Shown here: positions 43,857 to 54,198 of the stretch, in pieces
Layout of the letters: each line of letters begins with the position of its first letter
How positions within the stretch are numbered: position 1 is the first letter of the stretch
DNA from: Mucilaginibacter sp.
Lineage (GTDB): Bacteria > Bacteroidota > Bacteroidia > Sphingobacteriales > Sphingobacteriaceae
Reading direction: 5' to 3'
Assembly: GCA_030445275.1 (NCBI GenBank)
Contig: JAUCSE010000040.1
Location: forward strand, 62,001-126,000
Length of the DNA: 64,000 nucleotides
The notes under the pieces: generated by a model
What the model saw: the letters and a program-made list of their open reading frames with translations, nothing else
The model's database searches: none
What the model was told of the DNA's origin: nothing
Position numbers and translations under genes: made by a program

Positions 43857-45392
43857 TTAATTACTTATTGGAAATGCAGGAAATAATAATTCTGAGTTAC
43901 TGACAAAAGCGATGTGCTTACTATCAGGCGACCATGATGGTGTATTGATAGTTCCCTGGCCGCCATACAGATAGGCCACTACTTTTGATGGCCCACCCCC
44001 AACCGGCATCATCCGGATAAATACGTGTTTATAAAACGGATGATCACCGGGATCAACTTCATTTTTCAGGAAAGTGATATATACTATCCACTTACCATCG
44101 GGCGATACATGCGGAAACCAGTTATTATAATCGTCATTGGTGATCTGCGTTTGTTCGCTGCCATCGGCCTTCATACGCCAAACCTGCATCAAGCCGCTGC
44201 GTACCGAGTTAAAATAGATGTATTTACCATCGGGCGTGTACTCAGGCCCATCATCAAGACCAGAGGTTGTGGTCATTCTTTTTTCGGGGCCGCCACCTGC
44301 CGGGATACGGTATACATCAAACTCTTTCTTACGCTCGCCGCAAAATACAATATACTTACCATCGGGCGACCAGCCATGCATATAACTTGCACCAGCACCT
44401 ATAGCTGATACTCTTTTTGCCTCGCCACCGGTAGCGGGAACAGTATACCCTATTGACGGCCCGCCATCGCCACTGCTGATAGCCAGCATTTTGCCATCGA
44501 ATGACAGTACGTGATCATTATTGTTATTTTTTGCCTTGCCTGTATTTAACACAGTGGGCTCATTGGTTTTCAGATTGAATTTATACAGCGAACCTTCACT
44601 ATTGTAAATAAGCGACTGCCCGTCATGCATCCAATTTGGCGCCTGTAATGATTTGGGCGATTGGTAAATAATAGTGCTGTTTTGCGTAGCCAGATCAAGC
44701 AGCTCAATACTACTACCCAGGTATTGTTTGTATGGAATCAATGTTGCGGGTGCAGGTACTACGATACGTACATTATTAAAGGTAGCCTTTTCAACCACAT
44801 TGGCATTGTGCGAGCAGATGAATATGCCCACATAAACCTCATCGCCCAGGTCAAGATTACTTACCTCCTCGGTTACAAACATGTCACCTTTGCGGGCTAC
44901 CGACATGGTGTAGGTATTTCCCTTGCGTTCCAGCTGTATAACACCGGCACCGGTTATTGACGATTTTTGCTCTTCGGTTATACCGCTCACCGTTTTACGG
45001 TATTGCAGGGAGGTTAAGCCATCGCCATGAACAACTGCGTTAATATGTTTTGAATTGGAATCGAGCGAGGTGCGGACCATCAGGCCAATTTTGCGGTGAT
45101 CCTCCACCCCTTTGCCTATAAAGGCAGCATTGGTTCGTAATATAAAATCGCCTTTCATCCGTTTCCATACAAAATGGAAGGCATCACTGGTAGCCCATAT
45201 ATTGCTGCCAGCGCCCTCCAGCTGGTATTGCTGTAATTTGGCATCGTACAATACACTACCCGCATGCTTCACTATACCAACATCTGTTTGTGCATCAAAT
45301 ATGCCCAAGCCGGTAGTTTGTGCATTTACTTTTTGATGAAACAGAACAAGGCATAGCAAACAAAAAAACAGATAGAATATTTTTGTACGCAT
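43857..45392 (-). CDS. Secreted TolB-like beta-propeller protein
   Basis: 511 residues; signal peptide ends about KVNAQ (residue 25). An N-terminal jelly-roll (about 28-210), similar to DUF1349 or concanavalin-like carbohydrate-binding folds, is followed by a WD40-like PD40 propeller: repeats WSPDGKYIVFCGE, YTPDGKYIYFNSV, VSPDGKWIVYITF and WSPDSKHIAFVSN. Probably binds a glycan or protein rather than catalysing a reaction. First gene of the long minus-strand cluster, so it may help present substrate. Function inferred. Confidence 0.85.
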   Translation of the reverse strand: MRTKIFYLFFCLLCLVLFHQKVNAQTTGLGIFDAQTDVGIVKHAGSVLYDAKLQQYQLEGAGSNIWATSDAFHFVWKRMKGDFILRTNAAFIGKGVEDHRKIGLMVRTSLDSNSKHINAVVHGDGLTSLQYRKTVSGITEEQKSSITGAGVIQLERKGNTYTMSVARKGDMFVTEEVSNLDLGDEVYVGIFICSHNANVVEKATFNNVRIVVPAPATLIPYKQYLGSSIELLDLATQNSTIIYQSPKSLQAPNWMHDGQSLIYNSEGSLYKFNLKTNEPTVLNTGKAKNNNNDHVLSFDGKMLAISSGDGGPSIGYTVPATGGEAKRVSAIGAGASYMHGWSPDGKYIVFCGERKKEFDVYRIPAGGGPEKRMTTTSGLDDGPEYTPDGKYIYFNSVRSGLMQVWRMKADGSEQTQITNDDYNNWFPHVSPDGKWIVYITFLKNEVDPGDHPFYKHVFIRMMPVGGGPSKVVAYLYGGQGTINTPSWSPDSKHIAFVSNSELLFPAFPISN

Positions 45393-45530
45393 TGTATTTG
45401 GTGTTTATATTACACTAATATAATTGGCTCACTAAGTTATAAATTCTGTTTGTAAATAAAATAGTATTATTTTAACAAATACGATATATAACCACGCTGC
45501 AATTCGCAACGCCTCAATACGATTTTAACA

Positions 45531-45566
45531 AAAAAGGAGTGAACGCTTAACGCGTCACTCCTTTTT
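45531..45566. terminator. Bidirectional terminator
   Basis: aaaaaggagtga (45531-45542) pairs perfectly with tcactccttttt (45555-45566). It lies just after the desaturase gene stop at 45590 in the minus direction and insulates the desaturase from the sugar-oxidation cluster. Confidence 0.9.
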
Positions 45567-45589
45567 ATAATTTGATCAGTATCTGATTA

Positions 45590-46666
45590 TTAATCAACCA
45601 CAAGCAGCACCTGCGATTCTGCAGTATATACAACAACAGGTATAACAGCAGGTTTTGGGGTGCAATACTCCAGCAGGAATTGTTTCTTGGAATCGCGATA
45701 AGAGCTTACCGCTCCTATCATGCTTAAAAGTTTGATATAACACCAGGCCAGATCAAACTGATATGCTTTAAAGCCTGAACGCGCGCTTTTTGGGAACAGG
45801 TGGTGATTGTTATGCCATTCGCCGGCAACATAACCCGGCCACAGTTGGTTGATCGACATATCCTCGCGGTTATAATCAACACCATCACGGCGTTTATCCA
45901 GGCCTTTTCCATGACCTTCGTAATTAAAGGTACGCACACCTACAGCCCAAATGCCTGCGGAGCCAAAAACAGCACAAGCCAACGGCAAACCGCCCATCAA
46001 ATAAAATGCGGCAAACCAAAAGCTCCAGTTTAATATAATGCCTGCAATGGTACGGTAAGGATTAGCAATAGTACCCCATTTTTGGTATTGAGCATAGGTA
46101 TTTGGCGTAATACCGGTATGTTTCATTAAATTAATACAGCGTTTGTAATCTGCCTCACTCATATTACGGGCAACCGGCTGATGGTTTACATCGGCCAAAA
46201 AGCAATACATAAAACCGCCTTGCGCGTTGTAAGGATCGCCGGGCTGATCAGATAAAGCATGGTGCACGTGGTGCGATATGGCATATATCTCTTCAGGAAT
46301 AATTTTAAGGGTAAGATTCTGGGTAAAAAACCGCCAGAATTTATTGCTGAAAGTATAAGCGCCATGGGTGCAATACCGGTGATGCCAGATAGTACCATGC
46401 GTACCCATGATAATCATGCTGTACACAAAAGCGACTATTAAGCCGGTAATGCTAAAATACTTAAATATAAACAAGGCTAAAAAAGGCACTAATGCAAGTA
46501 CCAGGAACCAGCTTAAAAACGAAAGCCAGTTTTTTTTATCCTTAAATACGTTCAATCTTGAAAAGAATTCTTTTACGATTTTGCGATTAGTGGGTTTGGC
46601 AAGATTACCAAATTCATCCCTCCAACCATACGAAGGTGGTTCGAGCACGGTGTTTAAAAAGGCCAT
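45590..46666 (-). CDS. Acyl-CoA/fatty acid desaturase
   Basis: 358-residue membrane di-iron desaturase. Three histidine clusters bind iron: HRYCTH (about 96-101), HHVHH (about 132-136) and HNNHH (about 285-289). Four hydrophobic segments surround them. It resembles delta-9-type desaturases that introduce a double bond into membrane fatty acids. A four-residue change in the first cluster spacing is not evident. Monocistronic, ending at a strong terminator. Confidence 0.93.
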   Translation of the reverse strand: MAFLNTVLEPPSYGWRDEFGNLAKPTNRKIVKEFFSRLNVFKDKKNWLSFLSWFLVLALVPFLALFIFKYFSITGLIVAFVYSMIIMGTHGTIWHHRYCTHGAYTFSNKFWRFFTQNLTLKIIPEEIYAISHHVHHALSDQPGDPYNAQGGFMYCFLADVNHQPVARNMSEADYKRCINLMKHTGITPNTYAQYQKWGTIANPYRTIAGIILNWSFWFAAFYLMGGLPLACAVFGSAGIWAVGVRTFNYEGHGKGLDKRRDGVDYNREDMSINQLWPGYVAGEWHNNHHLFPKSARSGFKAYQFDLAWCYIKLLSMIGAVSSYRDSKKQFLLEYCTPKPAVIPVVVYTAESQVLLVVD

Positions 46667-47145
46667 TACGTTTCGGGAGTTTAAATTTTTAGCGGGAGTT
46701 AAATTAATCGTTCACAATGTAGTGATTAATATCACCAAACAGTCATTTTCAAAAATATATAAATGGTTATGCCTAATCCCTACTAAAACTTAAACTCATT
46801 TAGGAATTTCCTTGGAGTTGTAAGTGGGTATTAGCTTGTTTTTGAGCGGTGAGTGTGGGAGCTGATCAGCTGCGATAAGGCCGGTTCATTAACTTTAGCA
46901 TCTGTCGCTAAAGAACATCTTTTTTCATTACGCTTATGTTATAACTCCAAAACTTAACTTATATTTTAATTTATTTAAAATATTGTCAGAAAAATGTCAA
47001 GAACGAAAGAGTATTTATGGATGAAAGATAATAAGAGCAAGGATAAAAGACTCAAAATCAAAATCCTGGGAATCCTTGAACCCCATAATCATGGTTCAGA
47101 CAAATCCTTTGTCTATACATCCTTTGTCTTTGCTCTCCCGTAAAC
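46667..47145. repeat. 479-bp gap with possible interspersed repeat
   Basis: No credible gene. The segment 47020-47140 contains ggataaaagactcaaaatc and atcctttgtctttgctct, partly complementary ends, enclosing catggttcagacaaatcc. This looks like an interspersed element rather than a coding remnant. The remainder (46800-47000) is plain A/T-rich leader of the desaturase; no RNA gene is seen. Confidence 0.4.
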
Positions 47146-47724
47146 CTACTCCCCTGCCACCAAGCAGCGTTCGCCAAAAAGCATGGCGATACAGTGCTCA
47201 TAATTGTCGGGCATCTGGATCTGCTCTACTTCCTTCATATAACTTTGCTTGATCTCCTTACGGCGGCGCGATTCAATAAAACGCCTCACCTGTTCGCGGT
47301 TTTCAAGTATCAGGCCGGGTACTTTTACCGGTTTGTTGTTATCATCCTTGGCCACCATGGTAAAATAGCTGGTATTGGTGTGCACCACCGAATTATTCTT
47401 GATATTCTCTGATATCACCCTGATGCCTACCACTAACGATGTTTTACCCACATAATTAACCGAAGCCATGAGCGATACCAGCTCGCCTACCTCAACAGGA
47501 TGCAAAAAATCAACCGTATCGATTGAAGCGGTTACACAGTAATAACCGGCATGCTTGGCAGCACATACATAAGCCACCTTATCCATGAGTGATAGCAAAA
47601 TGCCCCCGTGTATTTTACCCCCAAAATTGGAGTAGGAGGGTATCATGAGCTCAGTAATGGTGGTTTGCGAAAAACTTACCGTTTTGTAATCGGACTGATC
47701 GGTTAAAGCTGTCATATGCTGCAT
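47146..47724 (-). CDS. Acyl-CoA thioesterase (hotdog fold)
   Basis: 192-residue hotdog-fold protein. FGGKIHGGILLSLMDKVAYVCAAKHAG is the catalytic-helix signature of the YciA/BFIT-type acyl-CoA thioesterases, and TSYFTMVAKDDN the following strand. Hydrolyses acyl-CoA to free acid and CoA in the cytoplasm. The C-terminal helix (RRFIESRRRKEIKQ) is longer than in minimal family members. It is a single gene, divergent from the outer-membrane receptor. Confidence 0.9.
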   Translation of the reverse strand: MQHMTALTDQSDYKTVSFSQTTITELMIPSYSNFGGKIHGGILLSLMDKVAYVCAAKHAGYYCVTASIDTVDFLHPVEVGELVSLMASVNYVGKTSLVVGIRVISENIKNNSVVHTNTSYFTMVAKDDNNKPVKVPGLILENREQVRRFIESRRRKEIKQSYMKEVEQIQMPDNYEHCIAMLFGERCLVAGE

Positions 47725-47842
47725 ATTAATGCTACAAGTTTAAGCATCAGCGGGCAATTATTGCAACAATAGTATTACATAGGTGAAAACTGTTAAACTT
47801 CGTTAAACCTTTGCGGTCAATAGCGTAAATTAAACCTGAACT

Positions 47843-50638
47843 ATGACCAAACACTTACTCCTCACTTTTATTTGCCTGCTTTTTTTATCGGGTGCCTTTG
47901 CTCAGCAAAGCAGGCAGGTTAGCGGTTCGGTTATAGATAGTATTGGCACAGTACCCGGTGTTAATATAAAATTGACCTCAGATAAGGATAGCATTACGGT
48001 TTCAACAGGTACCGCCGGCACTTTTAACTTCCCGGCGGTTATATCAAAGAACTTTAAAATAACGGTAAGTGGTATTGGTTATCAAACATTGGTGCGCCGT
48101 TATGTGATGGATAATGATACCAAACCCATCAAGCTCGACCCTATCAAAATAAAAATACAAACCAATTTTTTAAAAACCGTTAACATCGTGGCCGCGGTTA
48201 ACCCGATCACTATTAAGGAAGATACAGTAGAATACAAGGCAAGCGCCTATAAGGTACGCGAAGGATCGCCGGTGGAGGACCTGCTTAAAAAACTGCCCGG
48301 TGTAAGTGTTGATAAAGATGGTAACGTTACAGCCCACGGCAAACAGGTAACCAAAGTGCGGGTAAATGGCAAAGATTATTTTACCGGCGATGTGCAAACC
48401 GCCACCCAGAACCTGCCTGCCGATATTGTGGAAAACATACAGGTAATTGATGATTATGGCGATCAGGCCAATTTAACGGGCATAAAAACCGGCGATCCTG
48501 ATAAGATATTGAACATCACTATTCAAAAAGACAAAAACAGGGGCAACTTTGGCCAGGGCAGTGTTGGGGTGGGTAATGATGATCGTTACCAGGCCCGCCT
48601 ATCGGCTAATACATTTCAGGATGCACGGCAGATAGCGCTTATTGGCACCCTGAACAACACCAATACCAACTCCTTTAACCTGGGTGGCGGAGGAGGCGGT
48701 GGTGGCCGGGCTGGTCGCGGGGGAGGTGGTGGTGGCGGCAGTTCGCAGGTTAGTACAGCAAATGGCATTACCACCAACCGCTCCATAGGTACCAATTACC
48801 GTGATGACTGGAGCAAAAAGATGACCGTTTACGGCAGCTATAGCTTCGCCGATAAAGACAAGGATCAAAACACTACTACCGTGCAGCAAAACCTTTTTCA
48901 ATCAGGCACTTTGATCAATACAGATAACAGTGATGATAGAAATCATGGTATCAATCATCGTTTTGATTTTAACATGGAGTATAAGATAGATACTTCCAAT
49001 TACCTGAAGATAAACCCCAGCTACTCTTCAAGCATATCGAACGATGTGAGCACCGATACCTTTAGCAATACGCGCAATAATACCCTGGTTACCGGTAATG
49101 AACTGGCTTTAACCAACTCCAGCTCGCAAAGCGGCGGTATTAATGTGTTATACAATCACAAATTCCATAAAAAGGGACGTAATTTTAGTGCAAGCGCCGG
49201 TTTAAGTTTGTCAAAAAGCAATCAGGATCTTAATGATCAATATACCACCAGGCAGGATACGGTGGTAACGCCACTTTTTCAACAAATCAACTCCAATAAC
49301 AGTTCGCAAAAGGCAAATGTGCACTTGTCATACATGGAACCTGTTGGTAAAACAACTTACCTGGAAACCAATTACAGTTACAGCTACTCCAATACCGATA
49401 ATAACAGGGAGAACTACCGCATTGACCCGGTTACCGGCAAACAAACTTTTGTAGACTCGCTGAGCACTATCTATAATAACCAGTTTATTAATAACCGCTT
49501 TGGATTAAATTTAAGGGGTATAGGCACCAAATACAACTATACTATTGGCATGGCCGTTCAGCCCTCAACCTTAAATGGCGAGTCGCATAACCAGCGCTTT
49601 CATACCAACACCGTTAACTATATACCTACGGCAAGGTACATTTACAATTTTTCTAAAAATCATTCTTTTACGGTTAATTACAGCGGTTCCAACAGTCAAC
49701 CCTCGTTTACGCAGCTGCAGGTTCAGCCCGATTACTCCAACCCGCAGAACCGGGTATATGGTAACCCGGATCTGAAACCATCATTCACCAATAATATTAA
49801 CCTGCGTTACAATCAGTTTGATATAGCCAGCGGCAATTCCCTGTTCACTAACCTATCGTTCTCCGAAACACAAAACGCTATTGTGACCAATACCAGCCCG
49901 GTTTTTAATACCGATCAGTCGGCAGGCACTCCCCAGCACAACAGTACCATACAGGAAACCCATTACCTGAACACCAACGGTTTGTATAATGTTAACGGCA
50001 ACTATTCGTTTTCAAAACCCTTTGCCGAACGCAAATTTACCATAAGCGCGAGCGGCAGCGCGGGTTTCAACAACAACGTATCATATATTGAAGATCAGCG
50101 CAATACAGGCAAAAACTGGACTTGGAGCCAGGGTTTGAAATTGCGCGTAGATATTGACAGTATTATGGATAGCGAAATAAGTGCTAACTACAGTACCAAT
50201 ACCACACGCTATAGCCTGCCATCGTCAATAAATACCGATGCCAGCACCTGGACACTGGGGCTCGACGGGCGTAACTATTTTTTTTACAGTTGGGTATTGG
50301 GCTATAACCTATCACAAACCATTAACCACGGCTTTAGCAGTACAGTAAAGGCCAACCCTACCCTGCTGAGCACTTACCTCGAATACCAGTTTCTGAAAAA
50401 ACACATCGCCTCGTTACGCTTTCAGGCATTTGATTTGTTTGATGAAAACAAAGGTATAAGCCGTACCGTGTCAGGCAACCAGATCATTGATACGCGAACC
50501 AACCGACTGGGTAGGTATTTTATGCTTTCATTTACTTTACGACTACAAAAATTTGCCGGCAAACGCCCCTCAGGTGGTAGTGGCGGAGGAAAAAGAGGTG
50601 GTGAAGGTGGAAGAAGAAATGGTGGTAGCAGGGGCTAA
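47843..50638 (+). CDS. TonB-dependent receptor-like outer-membrane protein with glycine-rich loop
   Basis: 931 residues; signal peptide ends about GAFAQ (residue 21). A carboxypeptidase-like regulatory domain (about 25-110), a TonB plug-like region (EGSPVEDLLKKLPGVSVDKDGNVTAHGKQVTKVRVNGKDYF) and an outer-membrane beta barrel follow. Two unusual stretches: a glycine-rich run (about 281-299) between plug and barrel, and a Gly/Arg-rich C terminus after the barrel. A Ser/Asn/Thr-rich barrel is typical of Bacteroidota OMP_b-brl_3 proteins. Substrate unknown; followed by a small secreted protein on the same strand. Confidence 0.88.
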   Translation: MTKHLLLTFICLLFLSGAFAQQSRQVSGSVIDSIGTVPGVNIKLTSDKDSITVSTGTAGTFNFPAVISKNFKITVSGIGYQTLVRRYVMDNDTKPIKLDPIKIKIQTNFLKTVNIVAAVNPITIKEDTVEYKASAYKVREGSPVEDLLKKLPGVSVDKDGNVTAHGKQVTKVRVNGKDYFTGDVQTATQNLPADIVENIQVIDDYGDQANLTGIKTGDPDKILNITIQKDKNRGNFGQGSVGVGNDDRYQARLSANTFQDARQIALIGTLNNTNTNSFNLGGGGGGGGRAGRGGGGGGGSSQVSTANGITTNRSIGTNYRDDWSKKMTVYGSYSFADKDKDQNTTTVQQNLFQSGTLINTDNSDDRNHGINHRFDFNMEYKIDTSNYLKINPSYSSSISNDVSTDTFSNTRNNTLVTGNELALTNSSSQSGGINVLYNHKFHKKGRNFSASAGLSLSKSNQDLNDQYTTRQDTVVTPLFQQINSNNSSQKANVHLSYMEPVGKTTYLETNYSYSYSNTDNNRENYRIDPVTGKQTFVDSLSTIYNNQFINNRFGLNLRGIGTKYNYTIGMAVQPSTLNGESHNQRFHTNTVNYIPTARYIYNFSKNHSFTVNYSGSNSQPSFTQLQVQPDYSNPQNRVYGNPDLKPSFTNNINLRYNQFDIASGNSLFTNLSFSETQNAIVTNTSPVFNTDQSAGTPQHNSTIQETHYLNTNGLYNVNGNYSFSKPFAERKFTISASGSAGFNNNVSYIEDQRNTGKNWTWSQGLKLRVDIDSIMDSEISANYSTNTTRYSLPSSINTDASTWTLGLDGRNYFFYSWVLGYNLSQTINHGFSSTVKANPTLLSTYLEYQFLKKHIASLRFQAFDLFDENKGISRTVSGNQIIDTRTNRLGRYFMLSFTLRLQKFAGKRPSGGSGGGKRGGEGGRRNGGSRG

Positions 50639-50703
50639 TTTTACCTGCTATTGTTTGGATATTCAATAAAACCTGCTTTATCTTTACCTAAATTAAATTC
50701 CTG

Positions 50704-51393
50704 TTGAAAAATACTATACTAACACTTATCGTCTTTTTTTATTTACTAAACACAGGTTTCGCGCAGGAAACCATGATACGCTCCCATCGACTTACCGACC
50801 AGGTAACCGAAAAAATATCGGTATTAAAGAGTGACAAGAGCACCCGGCAGGGTTTATACCAGGCCGTATATCTCAAAAACATAGCTATTGCCAGCGGACA
50901 GTTTGATAAGGATAAAAAAATAGGGGTATGGCACTTTTACGATACCAAGGGCCACCTGCTTCAGAATTTTGACTATACTCAAAAAACGTTGTTGTACGAA
51001 GCTGTGGAAGATACCACCTCAAACCTGCGCTATTTTGTTGATAAGCTGTTAACCGATACCGATCGTACTACCAAACCGGTTAAGGCTGGCGGCAGGTATT
51101 TTGGCTATCTGTCCTATTTAAAACTTTTTAAACTCCCGCCTTATTTGCAGAATATTAACAGGCTGGTGTCAGTAGCTGTTATGGAACTGCTCATAAGCCC
51201 GGGCGGTCGCCTGGCTGATTTTAAGGTGCATATTTATAGCGGCAATTATGAAAAGTCGTTTAACATCAACATTGATACAATTAATGAGGAAGATAAGCTG
51301 TTTATCCCAGCCACCGTTAACGGCGATCCTATTGGTTGCCGCATCATGATCAAATGCCTGATCAATAATGATGATGGGATAGATATGTTTTAA
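50704..51393 (+). CDS. Secreted MORN-like/TonB-C-like protein
   Basis: 229 residues, opening with TTG. Signal peptide ends about NTGFAQ (residue 21). The middle has a MORN-like repeat (SGQFDKDKKIGVWHFYDTKGHLLQNFDY), and the end (VAVMELLISPGGRLADFKVH, LFIPATVNGDPIGCRIMIKCLI) resembles the C-terminal domain of energy-transducing TonB. Such hybrids occur in Bacteroidota without a clear role. 65 bases after the receptor, probably the same transcript. Confidence 0.75.
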   Translation: MKNTILTLIVFFYLLNTGFAQETMIRSHRLTDQVTEKISVLKSDKSTRQGLYQAVYLKNIAIASGQFDKDKKIGVWHFYDTKGHLLQNFDYTQKTLLYEAVEDTTSNLRYFVDKLLTDTDRTTKPVKAGGRYFGYLSYLKLFKLPPYLQNINRLVSVAVMELLISPGGRLADFKVHIYSGNYEKSFNINIDTINEEDKLFIPATVNGDPIGCRIMIKCLINNDDGIDMF

Positions 51394-51479
51394 GTTAAGC
51401 GAATCTTTACAACAGAAACGTCACAGGCAGGTTGACTATTCGGGTTTTACACTTTTCTGTAAACTCTGTATAGCATAGA

Positions 51480-51545
51480 GATTGCTTCGGTCCTCGCAAT
51501 GACACGCTTGTTTTGTTTATTATCATTCGCTACGCTCAGAATGAC
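51480..51545. repeat. Short relatives of the interspersed palindrome
   Basis: gattgcttcggtcctcgcaatgaca (51480-51504) shares its ends with the element at 33867-33957, and tcattcgctacgctcagaatgac (51523-51545) is a small hairpin-like unit of the same composition. They lie between the MORN-like gene and the SlyD-like gene. Confidence 0.6.
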
Positions 51546-51561
51546 AAAATATTAATTAAAA

Positions 51562-51589
51562 AAAGCCCGTTATTAACATAACGGGCTTT
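51562..51589. terminator. Bidirectional terminator
   Basis: aaagcccgttat (51562-51573) pairs perfectly with ataacgggcttt (51578-51589) with a four-base loop. It serves the SlyD-like gene on the minus strand and possibly the MORN-like gene on the plus strand. Confidence 0.88.
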
Positions 51590-51615
51590 CAAGCTTATAT
51601 ATAACCAACACTAAA

Positions 51616-52113
51616 TTAGTGAGCGTGATGGCCATCAGGACCATGTGCATGGCCGTGTGATAATTCTTCGGGAGTTGCAGGGCGTACATTCAGAATGCTG
51701 CCTTTAAAGTGCAGTTCCTGGCCAGCCATCGGGTGGTTAAGGTCAACGATCACCGCATCTTCGGCAACTGATACAACCTGTGCCTGGAAACGGTTGCCAT
51801 TGTTATCCTGTAAAGGCAAAATGCTGCCAATTTCAGGCATTTCCTGACCCTGGAACATTTCCTTTGGCAAGTTGGCTACGGCTTCTTCGTCATATTCGCC
51901 ATAAGCATCACCTGCTGATAAGCGAAATTCATAAGTATCGCCAGCTGACAGCGTGCTCAGGTTTTCTTCAAATTTGGGCAGCATTTGGCCGGCTCCAAAT
52001 AAAAAGGTTAAAGGTTGTTCTTGTGTGGCACTTTCGGTTAAAGTTTCGGTACCATTTTGGTCAACATACAAATCGTAAGTTAATGACACTACGTGCTGAG
52101 GTTCAATCTTCAT
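51616..52113 (-). CDS. FKBP-type peptidyl-prolyl isomerase, SlyD-like
   Basis: 165 residues. FKBP core HVVSLTYDLYVDQNG, FLFGAGQMLPKFEENL and VVSVAEDAVIVDLNHPMAGQELHF, with an insert-in-flap domain between. SlyD proteins help proline isomerisation and folding. The histidine-rich tail HGHAHGPDGHHAH is typical of metal-binding SlyD members that carry nickel or zinc. No nickel enzyme is nearby. Confidence 0.93.
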   Translation of the reverse strand: MKIEPQHVVSLTYDLYVDQNGTETLTESATQEQPLTFLFGAGQMLPKFEENLSTLSAGDTYEFRLSAGDAYGEYDEEAVANLPKEMFQGQEMPEIGSILPLQDNNGNRFQAQVVSVAEDAVIVDLNHPMAGQELHFKGSILNVRPATPEELSHGHAHGPDGHHAH

Positions 52114-52138
52114 TGTAAAGTATTTTTTAAATAAGCAA

Positions 52139-54151
52139 TCAGGCCTCTGCCACTTGTTTTAGGGCTTCGGCCGTGTTATTAGCAGGTAATCCGCAGGTTT
52201 TATCTTTACAAACAAAAATTTGTGTTGATTTACCAAACTTATCCTGTAGCAAAGGTAAACTTCCTTTTTTACCACCCAATATTATTTTATTGGGGATGTA
52301 ATTATTTTCAATCTCCTTTCGCAATGTTTCAGCATTGTTACCTGTTATCGCAATTTCATACGTTCCAAACACTTCCTCGAGCAATAACATGCTCCAATTA
52401 GAATAGGCTGTACTATATTTAGTTAATTGCGGCATAATATTACGTAACAATTGCGCCGAAACCGCTGCGTAACTTTCATTATCAAAAAGCAAGCCTAATT
52501 TTTTAAGGTTCCGTGCCATGGCCGAATTACTGGCCGGCGTTACCCCATCCATAATTTCAGATTTACGGGCTATCAGCTGTTCGTCATCATCGGCATTGTA
52601 AAAGAATATGCCGTTTATTTCGTCATAATAATGCGCTATGGCTGTGTCAGTTAATTTTTGGGCCTGATGCAGCCATGCTTCATCAAAGGTAATTTCATAT
52701 AAAGCTACAAACGCGTCAATAACATTGGCGTAATCATCTAAAAACGCCACCTGGTTATCGCCTGCCTTATTGCTATTATAAACCCGTGATAGCCTGCCAT
52801 TTTGACCTAACAGATTATCAACCATAAAGTAGGCATTTTTAAGGGCCAGTTCAAGGTACTCCGGTTTATTAAAAGCGCGATAAGCATCGCAAATGCCCTT
52901 CAGCATCAATCCGTTCCATGAAGCCAGTATCTTGTTATCCAGTCCGGGCCTTACGCGATGGCCGCGAACCTCAAATACCTTTTTGCGCGATGCATCGATC
53001 CTGGAAATCAACTCCTGAACCGGTAACCCCAGTTTAACAGCCAGTTCCGCATCAGTTTCTTTGCGGAATAAAACATTGGAGTGTTCCTCCTCCCAGTTAC
53101 CATCCCCCGTAATGTGGTAATAAATACAGAACAGATCTGCATCATTACCTAATATCTCTTCAATTTCGGTTTTAGTAAAAATGTAGAATTTACCCTCTAC
53201 CCCCTCGCTATCAGCATCAAGGGCCGAGTAAAAACCCAGTTCGGGCGAGGCAAGTTCTCTCGTGCTAAATTCAATGATCTCATCAACCACCTGCTCATAA
53301 AGCGCATCCGGCTCCCATGTATAAGCCTCGGCATACAGGCTGATAAGCTGGGCATTATCATACAGCATTTTTTCAAAATGCGGCACATGCCAGCGGCCAT
53401 CAACCGAATAGCGGGCAAAGCCACCACCTACATGATCATAGATACCGCCATAGGCCATTTTATGGAGCGTAAGCTTCACCTGTTTCGCTATGGCTTCATC
53501 CTGCATTAAATGGGCATAGCGCATTAACAGCTGCCAGTTATTTGGCTGGGGGAATTTTGGGGCATTGCCGGTACCGCCTTCATATTTATCAAAATAACGC
53601 TGCCAGTTATCAATAACCAGTTCCAGATCAGCCTTAGTATAGTCTTTTTTTTCATCAATAAAAACCACCGATTCGTAATTCCGGATGCCTTCGGTAAGGC
53701 GTACAGCATACTCTTCGGCTTCTTCCGGTTTTTGTTTATAAAAATCGGCCAGGTTAAACAGCAGGGAGGTCCAGTCGTTCTTGCGGAAATAAGTACCACC
53801 ATATATAGGTCGCTGGTCGGGCAGGCAAATGCAGTTGAGTGGCCAGCCACCCCTGCCGCTCATTAAAGTTACAGCGCTCATGTATATCTGATCAACATCA
53901 GGGCGTTCTTCCCTATCAACCTTAATGCAAACAAAATATTCATTCATTACGGCAGCTACCGCTTCATCCTCAAAGCTTTCGTGCTCCATTACATGGCACC
54001 AGTGGCAGGCCGAGTAACCGATGCTCACCAGGATCAATTTATTTTCGGCCTTGGCCTTTTCCAGGGCCTCTTTACCCCAGGGGTACCAGTTAACCGGGTT
54101 GTTGGCATGTTGCAGTAAATATGGCGATGTTGAATTGGCCAAACGATTCAT
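52139..54151 (-). CDS. DUF255 thioredoxin-domain protein (spermatogenesis-associated protein 20-like)
   Basis: Cytoplasmic protein of the YyaL family. N-terminal thioredoxin domain [24 protein letters not shown], whose CHWC is an atypical redox motif, then an alpha/alpha-barrel-like region with [22 protein letters not shown] and [35 protein letters not shown]. Biochemical role unproven. The frame extends to 54172, but [19 protein letters not shown] at 54151 is the family's conserved start (670 residues). Confidence 0.92.
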   Translation of the reverse strand: MNRLANSTSPYLLQHANNPVNWYPWGKEALEKAKAENKLILVSIGYSACHWCHVMEHESFEDEAVAAVMNEYFVCIKVDREERPDVDQIYMSAVTLMSGRGGWPLNCICLPDQRPIYGGTYFRKNDWTSLLFNLADFYKQKPEEAEEYAVRLTEGIRNYESVVFIDEKKDYTKADLELVIDNWQRYFDKYEGGTGNAPKFPQPNNWQLLMRYAHLMQDEAIAKQVKLTLHKMAYGGIYDHVGGGFARYSVDGRWHVPHFEKMLYDNAQLISLYAEAYTWEPDALYEQVVDEIIEFSTRELASPELGFYSALDADSEGVEGKFYIFTKTEIEEILGNDADLFCIYYHITGDGNWEEEHSNVLFRKETDAELAVKLGLPVQELISRIDASRKKVFEVRGHRVRPGLDNKILASWNGLMLKGICDAYRAFNKPEYLELALKNAYFMVDNLLGQNGRLSRVYNSNKAGDNQVAFLDDYANVIDAFVALYEITFDEAWLHQAQKLTDTAIAHYYDEINGIFFYNADDDEQLIARKSEIMDGVTPASNSAMARNLKKLGLLFDNESYAAVSAQLLRNIMPQLTKYSTAYSNWSMLLLEEVFGTYEIAITGNNAETLRKEIENNYIPNKIILGGKKGSLPLLQDKFGKSTQIFVCKDKTCGLPANNTAEALKQVAEA

Positions 54152-54198
54152 AATATATGCTATTTGTTGCAAAGGTGCGCAAAAACTGCACCAACAGC

